From contig NZ_NBOC01000002.1 of assembly GCF_002104455.1 (NCBI RefSeq), forward strand, positions 104,369-168,368: a DNA stretch of 64,000 nucleotides, written 5' to 3'. The notes below the pieces were generated by a model. That model was not told the DNA's origin, made no database searches, and worked only from the letters and a program-made list of their open reading frames with translations. The translations under genes were made by a program, and so were the position numbers. The DNA comes from Colwellia chukchiensis. GTDB lineage: Bacteria > Pseudomonadota > Gammaproteobacteria > Enterobacterales > Alteromonadaceae. Below, piece by piece: positions 7,577 through 16,286 of the stretch (positions within the stretch are counted from its first letter, which is position 1; every line of letters starts with the position of its first letter).

Positions 7577-8959
7577 TTGAACGACAACAAATTCTCATCT
7601 CTTAGCTTACAAACCGCCATTTTAGATAACCTTTCATCATTGGGTTATCACGAGATGACAGAAATTCAAGCTAAAAGCCTGCCGGCAATTTTAAAGGGGC
7701 AAGATGTTATCGGGCAAGGAAAAACCGGCTCAGGCAAAACCGCAGCTTTTGGCTTAGGGCTGTTAAACAAATTACAGGTGAAAAAGTTTAGAATTCAAAC
7801 CTTGGTACTTTGCCCAACCCGCGAGTTAGCCGATCAAGTGGCAAAAGAAATTAGAAAGCTAGCACGAGCAATACACAATATAAAGGTGTTGACCTTATGC
7901 GGTGGTACGCCATTTGGTCCGCAAGTGGGGTCATTAGAGCATGGTGCTCATATTATTGTTGGTACGCCGGGACGCATTGAAGATCACTTAGGTCGTGGAA
8001 CTTTGTCTTTGCAGCATGTTGATACTTTAGTGCTTGATGAAGCCGATCGTATGTTAGACATGGGGTTTGTGACCGCATTAGATAATATTGTTGAAAAAAT
8101 GCCAAAGCAACGACAAACATTATTATTTAGTGCGACTTTTCCACAACAAATTCAAGCCATTGCCGATAGATACCTACAATCGCCAGCCTTAATAAAGGTT
8201 GAAGCAAGCCACCAAGCCAGTAGCATAGCGCAGCACTTTTATCAGGTTGAAAACGACGACGACCGACTCATGGCCATTCGTTTGTTGTTGTTAACACACC
8301 AACCAGAATCTAGCGTAATATTTTGTAATACCAAAATAGAAACCCAAAACGTCGCTAATAAGTTAGCCGCTTATGGCTTTAGCGTCGTAGCATTACATGG
8401 CGACTTAGAACAAAGAGAGCGCGATCAAACCTTAGTGCGCTTTGCTAATAAAAGTGCCTCTATCTTGGTGGCAACGGATGTTGCCGCGCGTGGCTTAGAT
8501 ATTGAAGCGCTCGATGCAGTGTTTAACTATCACTTAGCCCATGACACCGAAGTACATATTCATCGCATTGGCCGCACTGGGCGGGCTGGTAGTACGGGTT
8601 ATGCATTTTCCTTATTTAGCAATAAAGACAGTTACAAAATTGGCCTGCTTGAAGATAACTTAGGTCGCCAAATTGAAGGGGAAGTCTTACCTAATAACCA
8701 AGTATTATCTGAAAGTGCCTTTACCGCGAAAATGACCACCATACAAATTGATGGAGGCAAAAAACAAAAAGTTAGGGCTGGTGATATTGTTGGAGCCCTA
8801 ACCGGAGACAATGGCATTAAATTTGAACAGGTGGGTAAAATTCAACTGGGGGCAAATTGGGCTTATGTTGCGGTTGATAAAAGCGTGGCGAGAAAAGCCC
8901 TGAATAAATTAAGTCAGGGTAAGCTAAAAGGGCGTAAATTTAGAGTACGCGAATTATAA
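7577..8959 (+). CDS. dbpA: ATP-dependent RNA helicase DbpA
   Basis: DEAD-box helicase that acts on the peptidyl-transferase region of 23S rRNA during 50S assembly. The 460-residue protein begins with FSSLSLQTAILDNLSSLGY and a Q motif (MTEIQAKSLP), then motif I GKTGSGKT, PTRELA, TPGR, motif II DEAD, motif III SAT, and ARGLDIE and HRIGRTGRAG in the second RecA domain. The last 75 or so residues (KMTTIQIDGGKKQKVRAGD, ending GRKFRVREL) form the DbpA-type RNA-binding domain that distinguishes it from other DEAD-box proteins. The start is TTG at 7577. It stands alone with its own upstream spacer. Confidence 0.93.
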   Translation: MNDNKFSSLSLQTAILDNLSSLGYHEMTEIQAKSLPAILKGQDVIGQGKTGSGKTAAFGLGLLNKLQVKKFRIQTLVLCPTRELADQVAKEIRKLARAIHNIKVLTLCGGTPFGPQVGSLEHGAHIIVGTPGRIEDHLGRGTLSLQHVDTLVLDEADRMLDMGFVTALDNIVEKMPKQRQTLLFSATFPQQIQAIADRYLQSPALIKVEASHQASSIAQHFYQVENDDDRLMAIRLLLLTHQPESSVIFCNTKIETQNVANKLAAYGFSVVALHGDLEQRERDQTLVRFANKSASILVATDVAARGLDIEALDAVFNYHLAHDTEVHIHRIGRTGRAGSTGYAFSLFSNKDSYKIGLLEDNLGRQIEGEVLPNNQVLSESAFTAKMTTIQIDGGKKQKVRAGDIVGALTGDNGIKFEQVGKIQLGANWAYVAVDKSVARKALNKLSQGKLKGRKFRVREL

Positions 8960-9110
8960 CCGCTTTTGCATTACGCAGAGATGTGTTTGCACAGGTGTAT
9001 GGGCGCGTGATTGGGTTAATTGATATCAGTAACTCATACCTTAACTGGATAATCAGTGCTAAAGCTTAAGCTATAAATTTAAGTAGTAATTTATCAAATT
9101 ATGCGTATGA

Positions 9111-9130
9111 TACTGACTGTATGTACAGTG
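9111..9130 (+). promoter_or_regulatory. LexA (SOS) box upstream of yebG
   Basis: The sequence TACTGACTGTATGTACAGTG contains CTG-N10-CAG and closely follows the gammaproteobacterial LexA consensus. It lies about 84 bases before the yebG start. E. coli yebG is a known SOS gene, so site and gene agree. A possible -10 (TATGAT, 9106-9111) would be partly covered by the site. Confidence 0.8.
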
Positions 9131-9213
9131 TTTTTTAGGGTTTGCCAATTTGAGTGAAAACTAGGCACTGTAAATAAAAATTTTGCAATAAATAGTATGA
9201 ATAAGGGATAACA

Positions 9214-9621
9214 ATGGCCGTTGAAAGTCGATTTGTCGTAATAAGACAAGGTGTGGAGGTAGAAACATTCATGGATAAAAAAGCCGCAGATGAATACGAT
9301 AAAATGCTCGACATGGCAGATAACTTAGCTGAAATGTTTGCGCAAGCGCCAGTCGATCTGTCTGAGGGGATCCGTGAAGAGCTCAGTATTTATTTAGCTC
9401 AAAACCGTGACCATGTGTTGGTTGCACTGCAAGCGAAAAAAGCCAAAGCCGTAACTAAGAAAGTGGCGCAGGTTAGTAAAAACCAACGAGTTTCTGATAA
9501 TCCGGATGATGCGCAAAGGGCAATACCTGCTGAAAGTGAGCCTAAAACAAGTGCTAAATCGAGCGCCAAAAAAGCGGCCAAAACCAAGCCGGCCAGTAAA
9601 GCTAAAGCGGCATTAGCTTAG
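9214..9621 (+). CDS. yebG: YebG-family SOS-induced protein with Lys/Ala-rich tail
   Basis: The first 70 or so residues (MAVESRFVVIRQGVEVETF, then DKKAADEYDKMLDMADNLAEM) match YebG, a small protein of unknown function induced by DNA damage. The protein is 135 residues, longer than the roughly 96-residue E. coli form. The extra part (about residues 75-135) is rich in Lys, Ala and Ser (repeated AKxxAKK-type segments) and resembles a histone-H1-like, nucleic-acid-binding tail. A LexA box upstream supports DNA-damage regulation. The tail's role is inference only. Confidence 0.9.
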   Translation: MAVESRFVVIRQGVEVETFMDKKAADEYDKMLDMADNLAEMFAQAPVDLSEGIREELSIYLAQNRDHVLVALQAKKAKAVTKKVAQVSKNQRVSDNPDDAQRAIPAESEPKTSAKSSAKKAAKTKPASKAKAALA

Positions 9622-9690
9622 TTAAAGAGTGGCGGTAAGCTTGAGCCAATATAGTGATGGATATTAGGTGTGTTTAACTAAGCTTTTGGT

Positions 9691-10425
9691 GTGGTTTTGG
9701 AATATCAATTAATACGCAGTGAGCGTCGAAAAACCATTGCCTTGCAAGTTCGCAATGGTGAAGTGATCGTGCGAGCGCCGACACGAGTGGACTTGGCTTA
9801 TATTGAACAATTACTGCAATTAAAATCACCTTGGCTAGCGCAAAAACTTGCACAGCAAAAGCAAAGATCATTGCAAAGCGTAGATTTTTCTCAAGCATTT
9901 TTAACGCAGACGCCGGGCAATGCGCCAACCGTATATATTGATGGTATCGCACATAAGGTCAAGGTGGCGTTTGGCCCAGCAACTGTGATGCATAATAAAA
10001 GCCAGCAAGATTTAACCGTTGTGCTTAATCCACGTTACCAACAACTACCATTGCAGTCAGAGCTCATTTTAACGAAAGTAAAGGCACAAATAGAAGCTTG
10101 GTTTAAGAGCAGTATTGAAAGCTATGTTGCCCAAAAGTTAGCATGCTTTTCAGCTTCAATCCCCTACCAGCCAGCTGCGTTTAAAGTTCGAAAATACAAA
10201 GCCCGTTGGGGCAGTTGCAATAGTCGGCGAGAGTTAAGCTTTAATTTCTTATTAAAGCAGCTGCCACCTTGGGTGGTGGATTATGTTATTATTCATGAAC
10301 TTTGCCACCTTAAGCATATGAATCACTCAGCAAAGTTTTGGCAGCTAGTTGCAAGCTATTGCCCGACATTTCAAGATGCGAAACACTGGATAAAACAACA
10401 TCAAGCCTACTTATCTTGGCACTAA
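9691..10425 (+). CDS. YgjP-like (DUF45/M48-type) metal-dependent hydrolase
   Basis: A 244-residue protein with the zinc metallopeptidase motif HELCH (His202, Glu203, His206) followed by LKHMNHSAKFW, preceded by KARWGSCNSRRELSFN, the hallmark of the YgjP/WLM/DUF45 family. The N-terminal half (YQLIRSERRKTIALQVRNG) also matches. E. coli YgjP has been reported to hydrolyse UTP, but the physiological substrate here is unknown. The start is GTG at 9691, 69 bases after yebG on the same strand; co-expression with the SOS gene is possible but not shown. No signal peptide is visible, so it is probably cytoplasmic. Confidence 0.85.
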   Translation: MVLEYQLIRSERRKTIALQVRNGEVIVRAPTRVDLAYIEQLLQLKSPWLAQKLAQQKQRSLQSVDFSQAFLTQTPGNAPTVYIDGIAHKVKVAFGPATVMHNKSQQDLTVVLNPRYQQLPLQSELILTKVKAQIEAWFKSSIESYVAQKLACFSASIPYQPAAFKVRKYKARWGSCNSRRELSFNFLLKQLPPWVVDYVIIHELCHLKHMNHSAKFWQLVASYCPTFQDAKHWIKQHQAYLSWH

Positions 10426-10635
10426 AGCTCACTACTCGTAATATTCATTGCAGTATTTATTACTTAATAATCAGTCGTTAGCTCATCGCAGTTGTATGAA
10501 AACCAATAACTTTATTCATTTTTAGGGCTAAAAAGCGCCTAAAGTGTAATTTTTATTCGCATTATTAATTAACAGCAGCAAAAATTTAAGGTAAATTAAC
10601 TGTTAATAGAATAATAATAAAGGATTTAGTGTCAA

Positions 10636-11001
10636 ATGAGTACAAATGTTCTTATTTGTGATGACTCTAACTTAGCGAGAAAGCAAGTTCTTAGAAGCCT
10701 ACCTGAAAGTTTATCCACAGATGTCAAGCTAGCCAGTAATGGTGAGGAAGCGTTAGCAATACTAAGTAGTGAAAATATAGACATACTGTTTCTTGATTTA
10801 ACCATGCCAATTATTGACGGGCTAGGTGTGCTAGCAGCATTAAAAGAGCAAAATAAACAATTACCTGTGTTTGTTATTTCTGCTGATGTGCAACCAGAAA
10901 TGCAAAGTAAAGTGCTGGCGTTAGGGGCAAAAGCTTTCCTGCGCAAACCAATTCAAATTGACGTATTATATGAGCACTTAAAAAGGCATGGTTTCCTATG
11001 A
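10636..11001 (+). CDS. Single-domain response regulator (CheY-like)
   Basis: A 121-residue stand-alone receiver domain with no output domain. Acidic pair Asp9-Asp10, phosphoacceptor Asp54 in FLDLTMP, the conserved Ser in VISAD and Lys in FLRKP are all present, so phosphorylation should be possible. Its stop overlaps the start of a CheC-like phosphatase gene (ATGA), followed by a diguanylate cyclase gene. The arrangement suggests a small phosphosignalling module feeding into cyclic-di-GMP control. The cognate kinase is not in the window. Confidence 0.9.
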   Translation: MSTNVLICDDSNLARKQVLRSLPESLSTDVKLASNGEEALAILSSENIDILFLDLTMPIIDGLGVLAALKEQNKQLPVFVISADVQPEMQSKVLALGAKAFLRKPIQIDVLYEHLKRHGFL

Positions 11002-11606
11002 ATGCCTTTGATTTAACTGAAGATCAACAAGATTGCTTGCAAGAGTTAATTAATGTCGCTATGGGGCAAGCGAGTGATCAGCTTGCACGTTATTTAGATA
11101 CCTTTGTGTATTTAAAAGTGCCGAGCATAGAACAAGTTAAAGCCGAACACCTTTTTGATACGCTCAATTATGAGTCTGATGCTACAGCCATTGTCAGCCA
11201 AGGCTTTTTTGGTTATGAAGGTATTCGTGGTGAAGCATTATTAATGTATCAGCCAAAAGATTCACACCGCCTAGCAGATCTACTGGGTTATGAAGCTGAC
11301 GAATTAACATTTGATGAACAAATCATCGACTTAAGTTCTATATTAACTACAACCTTTTTAAATGTTTTTGCCAGTCAAATCGACAACCAAATGTCGTATA
11401 GCGCCCCGCGCTTATTGTCAGCTAATATAGGCAAAGTTAATGAGCATATACAACAGCAAGCCTTTAATTGGGATTTAGCGCTGAAAGTGCGTATTAGTTA
11501 TCAAGTAACCGACTACTCTTTTAATTGCGATATGGTGTTGCTGATCCCCGAGGCAGCCATCACCAATATTAAAGCCGTGCTTGATCGAATTTTGGCAGAG
11601 TTTTAA
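10998..11606 (+). CDS. CheC/CheX-like phosphatase of response regulators
   Basis: A 202-residue protein resembling CheC. The N-terminal helix has the CheC/CheX active-site pattern E-x-x-N (Glu16, Asn19 in CLQELINVAMGQAS) with the downstream proline in LKVPSI. The second, symmetry-related helix (IIDLSSILTTTFLNVF, about residue 110) keeps the Asn but lacks the Glu, so only one site looks functional. Such proteins dephosphorylate CheY-type regulators, and the preceding gene, overlapping by 4 bases, encodes one. The partner assignment is inference from the overlap. Confidence 0.8.
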   Translation: MNAFDLTEDQQDCLQELINVAMGQASDQLARYLDTFVYLKVPSIEQVKAEHLFDTLNYESDATAIVSQGFFGYEGIRGEALLMYQPKDSHRLADLLGYEADELTFDEQIIDLSSILTTTFLNVFASQIDNQMSYSAPRLLSANIGKVNEHIQQQAFNWDLALKVRISYQVTDYSFNCDMVLLIPEAAITNIKAVLDRILAEF

Positions 11607-11608
11607 CT

Positions 11609-12544
11609 ATGCTAGATGGTTTGTGCGACAAGATAATTAATCGTTTGAATACCGGCGTGTTGCTGCTTGATCGCAACTTTAATATTTTAATGTGGAATCG
11701 ATTTTTAGCCGTACATGCAAATCAACACGATGAGCAGGTGATTGGGAAAAATATTTTTCAGGTCTTTCCTGAGCTACCTAGAAAATGGCTTGAACGTAAA
11801 CTATCAAGTGTGATTCAACTAAAAAATCAGTCGTTTTGCGGTTGGGAGCAACGTCACCATTTATTTGAATTGGCTCACTCTCGCCCTATCACTACTGATA
11901 GTGACTTTATGGCACAAAATTGTACATTTTTACCGATTGAAGAACATGGTCAAGTGACACAAATCTGCATTTTAATCGAAGATGTCACCGATATTTATCA
12001 CTACCAAACACAGCTGAAAAAAACGCTCCAAGAATTGGCGTTGTCAAACCGTATTGATGGCTTAACCCAAGCATTTAACCGTAAACACTGGGAAGAGTGT
12101 TTAGCGGCAGAGTTTTCGCGTGCCCGTCGCCATCACAGTAGCTTAGCCTTAGTGATGCTAGATTTAGATCACTTTAAGTTACTAAATGATACTCATGGCC
12201 ACCAAGGTGGTGATAAGGTTTTGATTGAAACGGCGAAAGCGATTAATGAACTATTACGAATGGGCGACTTATTTGGCCGTTACGGCGGTGAAGAATTTGC
12301 GGTTATTTTACCTAATACCGAGCTCAGTGGCGCAGAAGAAGTCGCTGAACGCATACGACAAACGATTGCACTAAAAGCGGTTGACTATCAAGGACAGAAT
12401 ATCGGCATAACGGTTAGCTTGGGGGTTGCGGTTTTAGCTCAACAAGACAAGCGCTATGAAGATTTGATCAGCAGAGCTGATAATGCCTTATATAAAGCGA
12501 AGTTTTCTGGTCGAAATCGCGTATCGTTAGCAGACGCCTCCTAG
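11609..12544 (+). CDS. PAS-domain diguanylate cyclase (GGDEF)
   Basis: A 311-residue, probably cytoplasmic protein. Residues about 5-130 form a PAS-like sensor (TGVLLLDRNFNILMWNRF), followed by a short coiled linker and a GGDEF domain starting at DGLTQAFNRKHWE. The active-site signature is GGEEF (226-230), compatible with cyclic-di-GMP synthesis. An RMGD inhibitory site (217-220) lies exactly five residues before it, suggesting product feedback. The gene starts 2 bases after the CheC-like gene. It has no receiver domain, so any link to the upstream response regulator would be by protein contact or by shared expression. Confidence 0.9.
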   Translation: MLDGLCDKIINRLNTGVLLLDRNFNILMWNRFLAVHANQHDEQVIGKNIFQVFPELPRKWLERKLSSVIQLKNQSFCGWEQRHHLFELAHSRPITTDSDFMAQNCTFLPIEEHGQVTQICILIEDVTDIYHYQTQLKKTLQELALSNRIDGLTQAFNRKHWEECLAAEFSRARRHHSSLALVMLDLDHFKLLNDTHGHQGGDKVLIETAKAINELLRMGDLFGRYGGEEFAVILPNTELSGAEEVAERIRQTIALKAVDYQGQNIGITVSLGVAVLAQQDKRYEDLISRADNALYKAKFSGRNRVSLADAS

Positions 12545-12653
12545 TCTAATTCCTTGTGACAATCAAGCCTTACTATTTTTTCTACTAAACTAGTTTTTTA
12601 AAAAATGTAAAAATCAGTTGACAGCGAAATGCTGATCAGGCATTTTATCTTGC

Positions 12654-12728
12654 ATGAGTATTCTTCGTAGCCAAATTATTATTATTACCACAACTACCAC
12701 CCTCATTGGGATGGTGGTCATTGGCTGA
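12654..12728 (+). CDS. thrL: Threonine operon leader peptide ThrL
   Basis: A 24-codon frame beginning MSILRSQ and then four consecutive Ile codons followed by five consecutive Thr codons (IIIITTTTT), ending LIGMVVIG before TGA. It lies just before a rho-independent hairpin and thrA. Runs of the regulatory amino acids are the hallmark of the thr attenuator: scarcity of threonyl- or isoleucyl-tRNA stalls the ribosome and lets transcription continue. A TTGACA hexamer at 12618-12623 may belong to the promoter, although its -10 partner is weak. Confidence 0.88.
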   Translation: MSILRSQIIIITTTTTLIGMVVIG

Positions 12729-12753
12729 CGTGTAGAATTTATTAATTTTTATC

Positions 12754-12787
12754 AAGCCCGTGACCGACAAGGTTACGGGCTTTTTTT
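12754..12787 (+). terminator. thr operon attenuator terminator
   Basis: GC-rich hairpin AAGCCCGTGACC / GGTTACGGGCTT with a short GACAA loop followed by seven T residues. It sits 26 bases after the thrL stop and just before thrA, the standard position for a transcription attenuator. Part of the leader-peptide region contains complementary-looking GGATGGTGG/CCACCCTCA segments that could form the competing structure. Confidence 0.88.
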
Positions 12788-12805
12788 GTTTTTATGGGAG
12801 TAGAA

Positions 12806-15262
12806 ATGCGTGTATTAAAATTCGGTGGTTCCTCTTTAGCTTCGGGTCAACGCTTTATAGAAGTGGCCAATATCATCAAAAATAAAAGTCAGTCATCTCG
12901 TCTTGCGGTTGTGGTTTCCGCGCCGCAGGGGGTGACAAACCACTTGGTTGCAATGGCAGAAAACATTTCCAATGAAGAAAAACTAGCCAGTGATCTACTG
13001 CACTTTAAACAAGCTATTGAAAACATTATTAACGATTTGTCGGCATCACTTCCTGGGTTTTGTTCGCAACATAGCGAGCAAGTATTAGCCACTTGGGAGC
13101 AACAATTAAGTCGTTACTTGCATGGCGCAACACTACTTTCATACTGTCCTGAGCATGTTAGGGCTCGTATTATTAGTATCGGCGAACGCCTCAGTGTCGC
13201 TTTATTACAATCTGTGTTATCTGTTGACAACACAGTTGTGAGCGTGATTGAGCCTGAACGTTTTTTACGCACTAATGATGTCGCCTTAAATGCGGTTGCA
13301 GATTTAGTGTTGTGTAAAGAGCAATACCAAAGCGTTTACAACGAGCTTAATGCTATTGCGTTAATGCCGGGCTTTATTGGTGTTGACAGTGTTGGCAATG
13401 TTACTACTTTAGGGCGCAATGGCTCTGACTATTCTGCAGCTGTGCTAGCGGTATGCAGCGAGGCCGAGTACTGTGAAATTTGGACCGATGTTGATGGTGT
13501 TTATAATGCCGATCCGCGTTTGATCAAAGAAGCCCAGTTGCTGGACTACTTGTCTTATCAAGAGGCAATGGAGTTATCTTACTTTGGCGCGAGTGTTTTA
13601 CATCCGAAAACTATCGGCCCGATTGCCCAGCATCATATCCCTTGCTTAATTAAAAACACCGGAAACCCCGACGCGCCAGGGACACGCATAGCCAATGAAA
13701 ACGATCAACAAAAGCGGGTTAAAGCTATTTCTAACCTTGATAACTTAACTATGGTTAACGTATCTGGTCCGGGGATGAAAGGTATGGTTGGCATGGCTAG
13801 TCGTGTTTTTGCCACCATGAGCCGAGAAAATATTTCGTTAATTTTGATCAGTCAGTCGTCCAGTGAATATTGCATCAGCTTTTGTATATATTCTAATGAT
13901 GCCGACAAAGCAGAGCAAAGTCTAAAAGAAGAGTTTGAATTAGAGTTACTCAATGGCTTATTAGAGCCGTTAAGTTTAACACACCAGTTGTCTATTGTGT
14001 CTCTTGTTGGCGATGGCATGCACCATCAGCAAGGCGTTGCCGCTAAGTTTTTCAGCTCACTGGCACAGGCACGGGTTAATGTGGTTGCGATTGCACAAGA
14101 CTCTTCCGAGCGCAGTATCTCAGTGGTATTAGAAAGTCGAAAATGTACCGATGCCATGAAAGTCAGTCATCAAAACTTCTTTTCTCATAAACAAAGTATC
14201 GATGTGTTCTTAGTGGGTTGTGGAGTGGTCGGCAGTGAGTTACTGGCGCAAATTGCACGCCAACAAGCCAAGCTCAAGGCAGATAATATTTCCCTTAAGG
14301 TTTATGGTTTAGCGAATAGTCAGGGCATGGTTTTTAATTCTGATGGTATTGATGCGGCAAATTGGCAGCAACACCTAAGTGCACAAGCCGTGCCGGTAAG
14401 CGTTGAGAACATTAAGCAATTTGTTCGTGAAAACCATCTGATTAACCCAGTATTAGTTGATTGTACATCGAATGAAAGCCTAGCATTGCAATATGTTGAT
14501 TATTTAGAAGCCGGCTTTAATGTTGTCACACCTAACAAAAAAGCCAACACCGACTCGTGGCAATATTATCAAGCACTGCGTAACGCAGCGCAAAAAACCA
14601 ATCGTCGTTTCTTGTATGAAACTACGGTAGGGGCAGGTTTACCGGTAATTGACACCTTACAAAACTTGTTAAAAGCAGGCGACGAGTTACAGCGTTTTGA
14701 AGGGGTGTTATCTGGTTCGTTATCTTATATATTTGGTAAGCTTGATGAAGGCATGACTTTATCGCAAGCAACGGCATTAGCAAAAGAGCAAGGTTTTACT
14801 GAGCCCGATCCGCGCGATGACTTAAGTGGTATGGATGTGGCGCGGAAACTATTGATCATGGCGCGTGAAGCTGGCATGGCTTTGGAGTTGAGCGATATCA
14901 CGGTTGAATCAGTATTACCCGATAGCTTTGACGCCAGCGGTGACGTCACTCGCTTTATGGCTAAGCTACCTGAGCTAGATCAAGCGTTTGCTGCTCGTAT
15001 CGAGCAGGCACAGGCCGAAGGAAAAGTGTTACGCTACATAGGTAATATTCTTGATGGTAAATGTCAGGTGGTGATAGCCGCGGTTGGCAAAGATCATCCA
15101 CTATATAGCATTAAAGATGGCGAAAACGCCTTAGCCGTTCATAGTCGTTATTATCAGCCACTCCCTTTTGTCTTGCGTGGTTATGGCGCAGGGGCGGCAG
15201 TAACAGCGGCCGGCGTTTTTGGTGACTTATTACGTACCTTAGCATGGGAGCAACAGCATTAA
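12806..15262 (+). CDS. thrA: Bifunctional aspartokinase I / homoserine dehydrogenase I
   Basis: Fused enzyme of 818 residues (E. coli ThrA is 820) catalysing the first and third steps from aspartate to homoserine. The aspartokinase part begins [17 protein letters not shown] and has the [13 protein letters not shown] segment. ACT-type regulatory repeats follow (about 310-460), then the dehydrogenase with [14 protein letters not shown] (NADP binding) and [16 protein letters not shown]. The frame also reaches an ATG at 12794, but the ATG at 12806 is preceded by GGGAG and aligns with E. coli. It is regulated by the upstream thrL attenuator, and threonine feedback is expected from the ACT domains. 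Confidence 0.97.
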   Translation: MRVLKFGGSSLASGQRFIEVANIIKNKSQSSRLAVVVSAPQGVTNHLVAMAENISNEEKLASDLLHFKQAIENIINDLSASLPGFCSQHSEQVLATWEQQLSRYLHGATLLSYCPEHVRARIISIGERLSVALLQSVLSVDNTVVSVIEPERFLRTNDVALNAVADLVLCKEQYQSVYNELNAIALMPGFIGVDSVGNVTTLGRNGSDYSAAVLAVCSEAEYCEIWTDVDGVYNADPRLIKEAQLLDYLSYQEAMELSYFGASVLHPKTIGPIAQHHIPCLIKNTGNPDAPGTRIANENDQQKRVKAISNLDNLTMVNVSGPGMKGMVGMASRVFATMSRENISLILISQSSSEYCISFCIYSNDADKAEQSLKEEFELELLNGLLEPLSLTHQLSIVSLVGDGMHHQQGVAAKFFSSLAQARVNVVAIAQDSSERSISVVLESRKCTDAMKVSHQNFFSHKQSIDVFLVGCGVVGSELLAQIARQQAKLKADNISLKVYGLANSQGMVFNSDGIDAANWQQHLSAQAVPVSVENIKQFVRENHLINPVLVDCTSNESLALQYVDYLEAGFNVVTPNKKANTDSWQYYQALRNAAQKTNRRFLYETTVGAGLPVIDTLQNLLKAGDELQRFEGVLSGSLSYIFGKLDEGMTLSQATALAKEQGFTEPDPRDDLSGMDVARKLLIMAREAGMALELSDITVESVLPDSFDASGDVTRFMAKLPELDQAFAARIEQAQAEGKVLRYIGNILDGKCQVVIAAVGKDHPLYSIKDGENALAVHSRYYQPLPFVLRGYGAGAAVTAAGVFGDLLRTLAWEQQH

Positions 15263-16236
15263 TGAGTGTTTCAGTATTTGCACCTGCATCAATTGGCAAT
15301 GTCAGTGTTGGCTTTGATGTTTTAGGTTTAGCCGTTCGACCCATTGACGGCACATTACTGGGGGATGTAGTGACAGTTACCCACAGTAACAGTGGAGATC
15401 AATTAACGGTTATTGGCGATTTTGCCCAGAAGCTCCCGAGTGATAGTAAAGACAATATTGTCTGGCAGTGTTTGCTGTTGTTTAATCAGCAACTTGTTGC
15501 ACATCAACAAGACGTTGCTCAGGTTAAAATTACCTTAGATAAACGCATGCCGGTTGGTAGTGGCTTAGGCTCGAGTGCCTGTTCAGTCGTTGCTGCAGTA
15601 GCTGGATTAAACGCTTTTTATCAAAAATATCATGATTTTAGTTTTGCCGAACAAGAGCTATTAGAAATGATGGGCAAAATGGAAGCGAAAATTAGTGGTA
15701 GCCTGCATTATGATAATGTTGCCCCTTGTTTTTTAGGGGGCATGCAATTAATGGTGCCAGATCACACCATCATAAGCCGGTCGTTGCCTGCGTTTGAAGA
15801 CTGCTATTATATTATGGCTTACCCCGGCATAGAAGTGTCGACCAAAGCGGCGCGAGAAATATTACCAGTAGCCTATGCTAGAGCAGATGTGATAAGTTTT
15901 GGACAGAATTTAGCGACCTTTGTTGACGCTTGTCATCGCCATGATAAAGCACAGGCTTTCTCTGTGCTTAAAGATGTTATAGCTGAGCCTTACCGGCAAG
16001 CAATATTACCTGGTTATAGCGACGCCGTTAAATACTTAACCGAGTCCGGTTGTTTAGCGGTGGGCATATCTGGCTCAGGACCAACACTGTTTTGTGTTAC
16101 CGATGATTTTAATAAAGCACAGCAATTTGCAAGCTGGTTAAACGAAAACTATTTACAAACCTCAGCGACTGGCACTAGCGAAGGTTTTGTGCATATTTGT
16201 CAGACTGATAGTCAAGGTGCGGTAACTTTACCATAA
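15262..16236 (+). CDS. thrB: Homoserine kinase ThrB
   Basis: GHMP-family kinase phosphorylating L-homoserine, 324 residues from the ATG at 15262. That ATG overlaps the thrA stop (TAATG); a longer frame from 15244 would need the thrA end to be read twice and is less likely. Visible motifs are APASIGNVSVGFDVLG at the N-terminus, the ATP-binding MPVGSGLGSSACS loop (about 95-107), and GISGSGPTLFCV near the C-terminus. It is the second gene of thrABC. Confidence 0.96.
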   Translation: MSVSVFAPASIGNVSVGFDVLGLAVRPIDGTLLGDVVTVTHSNSGDQLTVIGDFAQKLPSDSKDNIVWQCLLLFNQQLVAHQQDVAQVKITLDKRMPVGSGLGSSACSVVAAVAGLNAFYQKYHDFSFAEQELLEMMGKMEAKISGSLHYDNVAPCFLGGMQLMVPDHTIISRSLPAFEDCYYIMAYPGIEVSTKAAREILPVAYARADVISFGQNLATFVDACHRHDKAQAFSVLKDVIAEPYRQAILPGYSDAVKYLTESGCLAVGISGSGPTLFCVTDDFNKAQQFASWLNENYLQTSATGTSEGFVHICQTDSQGAVTLP

Positions 16237-16286
16237 CAAGCTAATACCTTAGCACCTTGAAAATAAAGCTAATATAGGAAAAGTGT

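Noticed and set aside
9120-9128. Short palindrome CTGTATGTACAG as a separate operator
   Set aside because: It is contained in the LexA box, where the CTG-N10-CAG spacing is the meaningful one.
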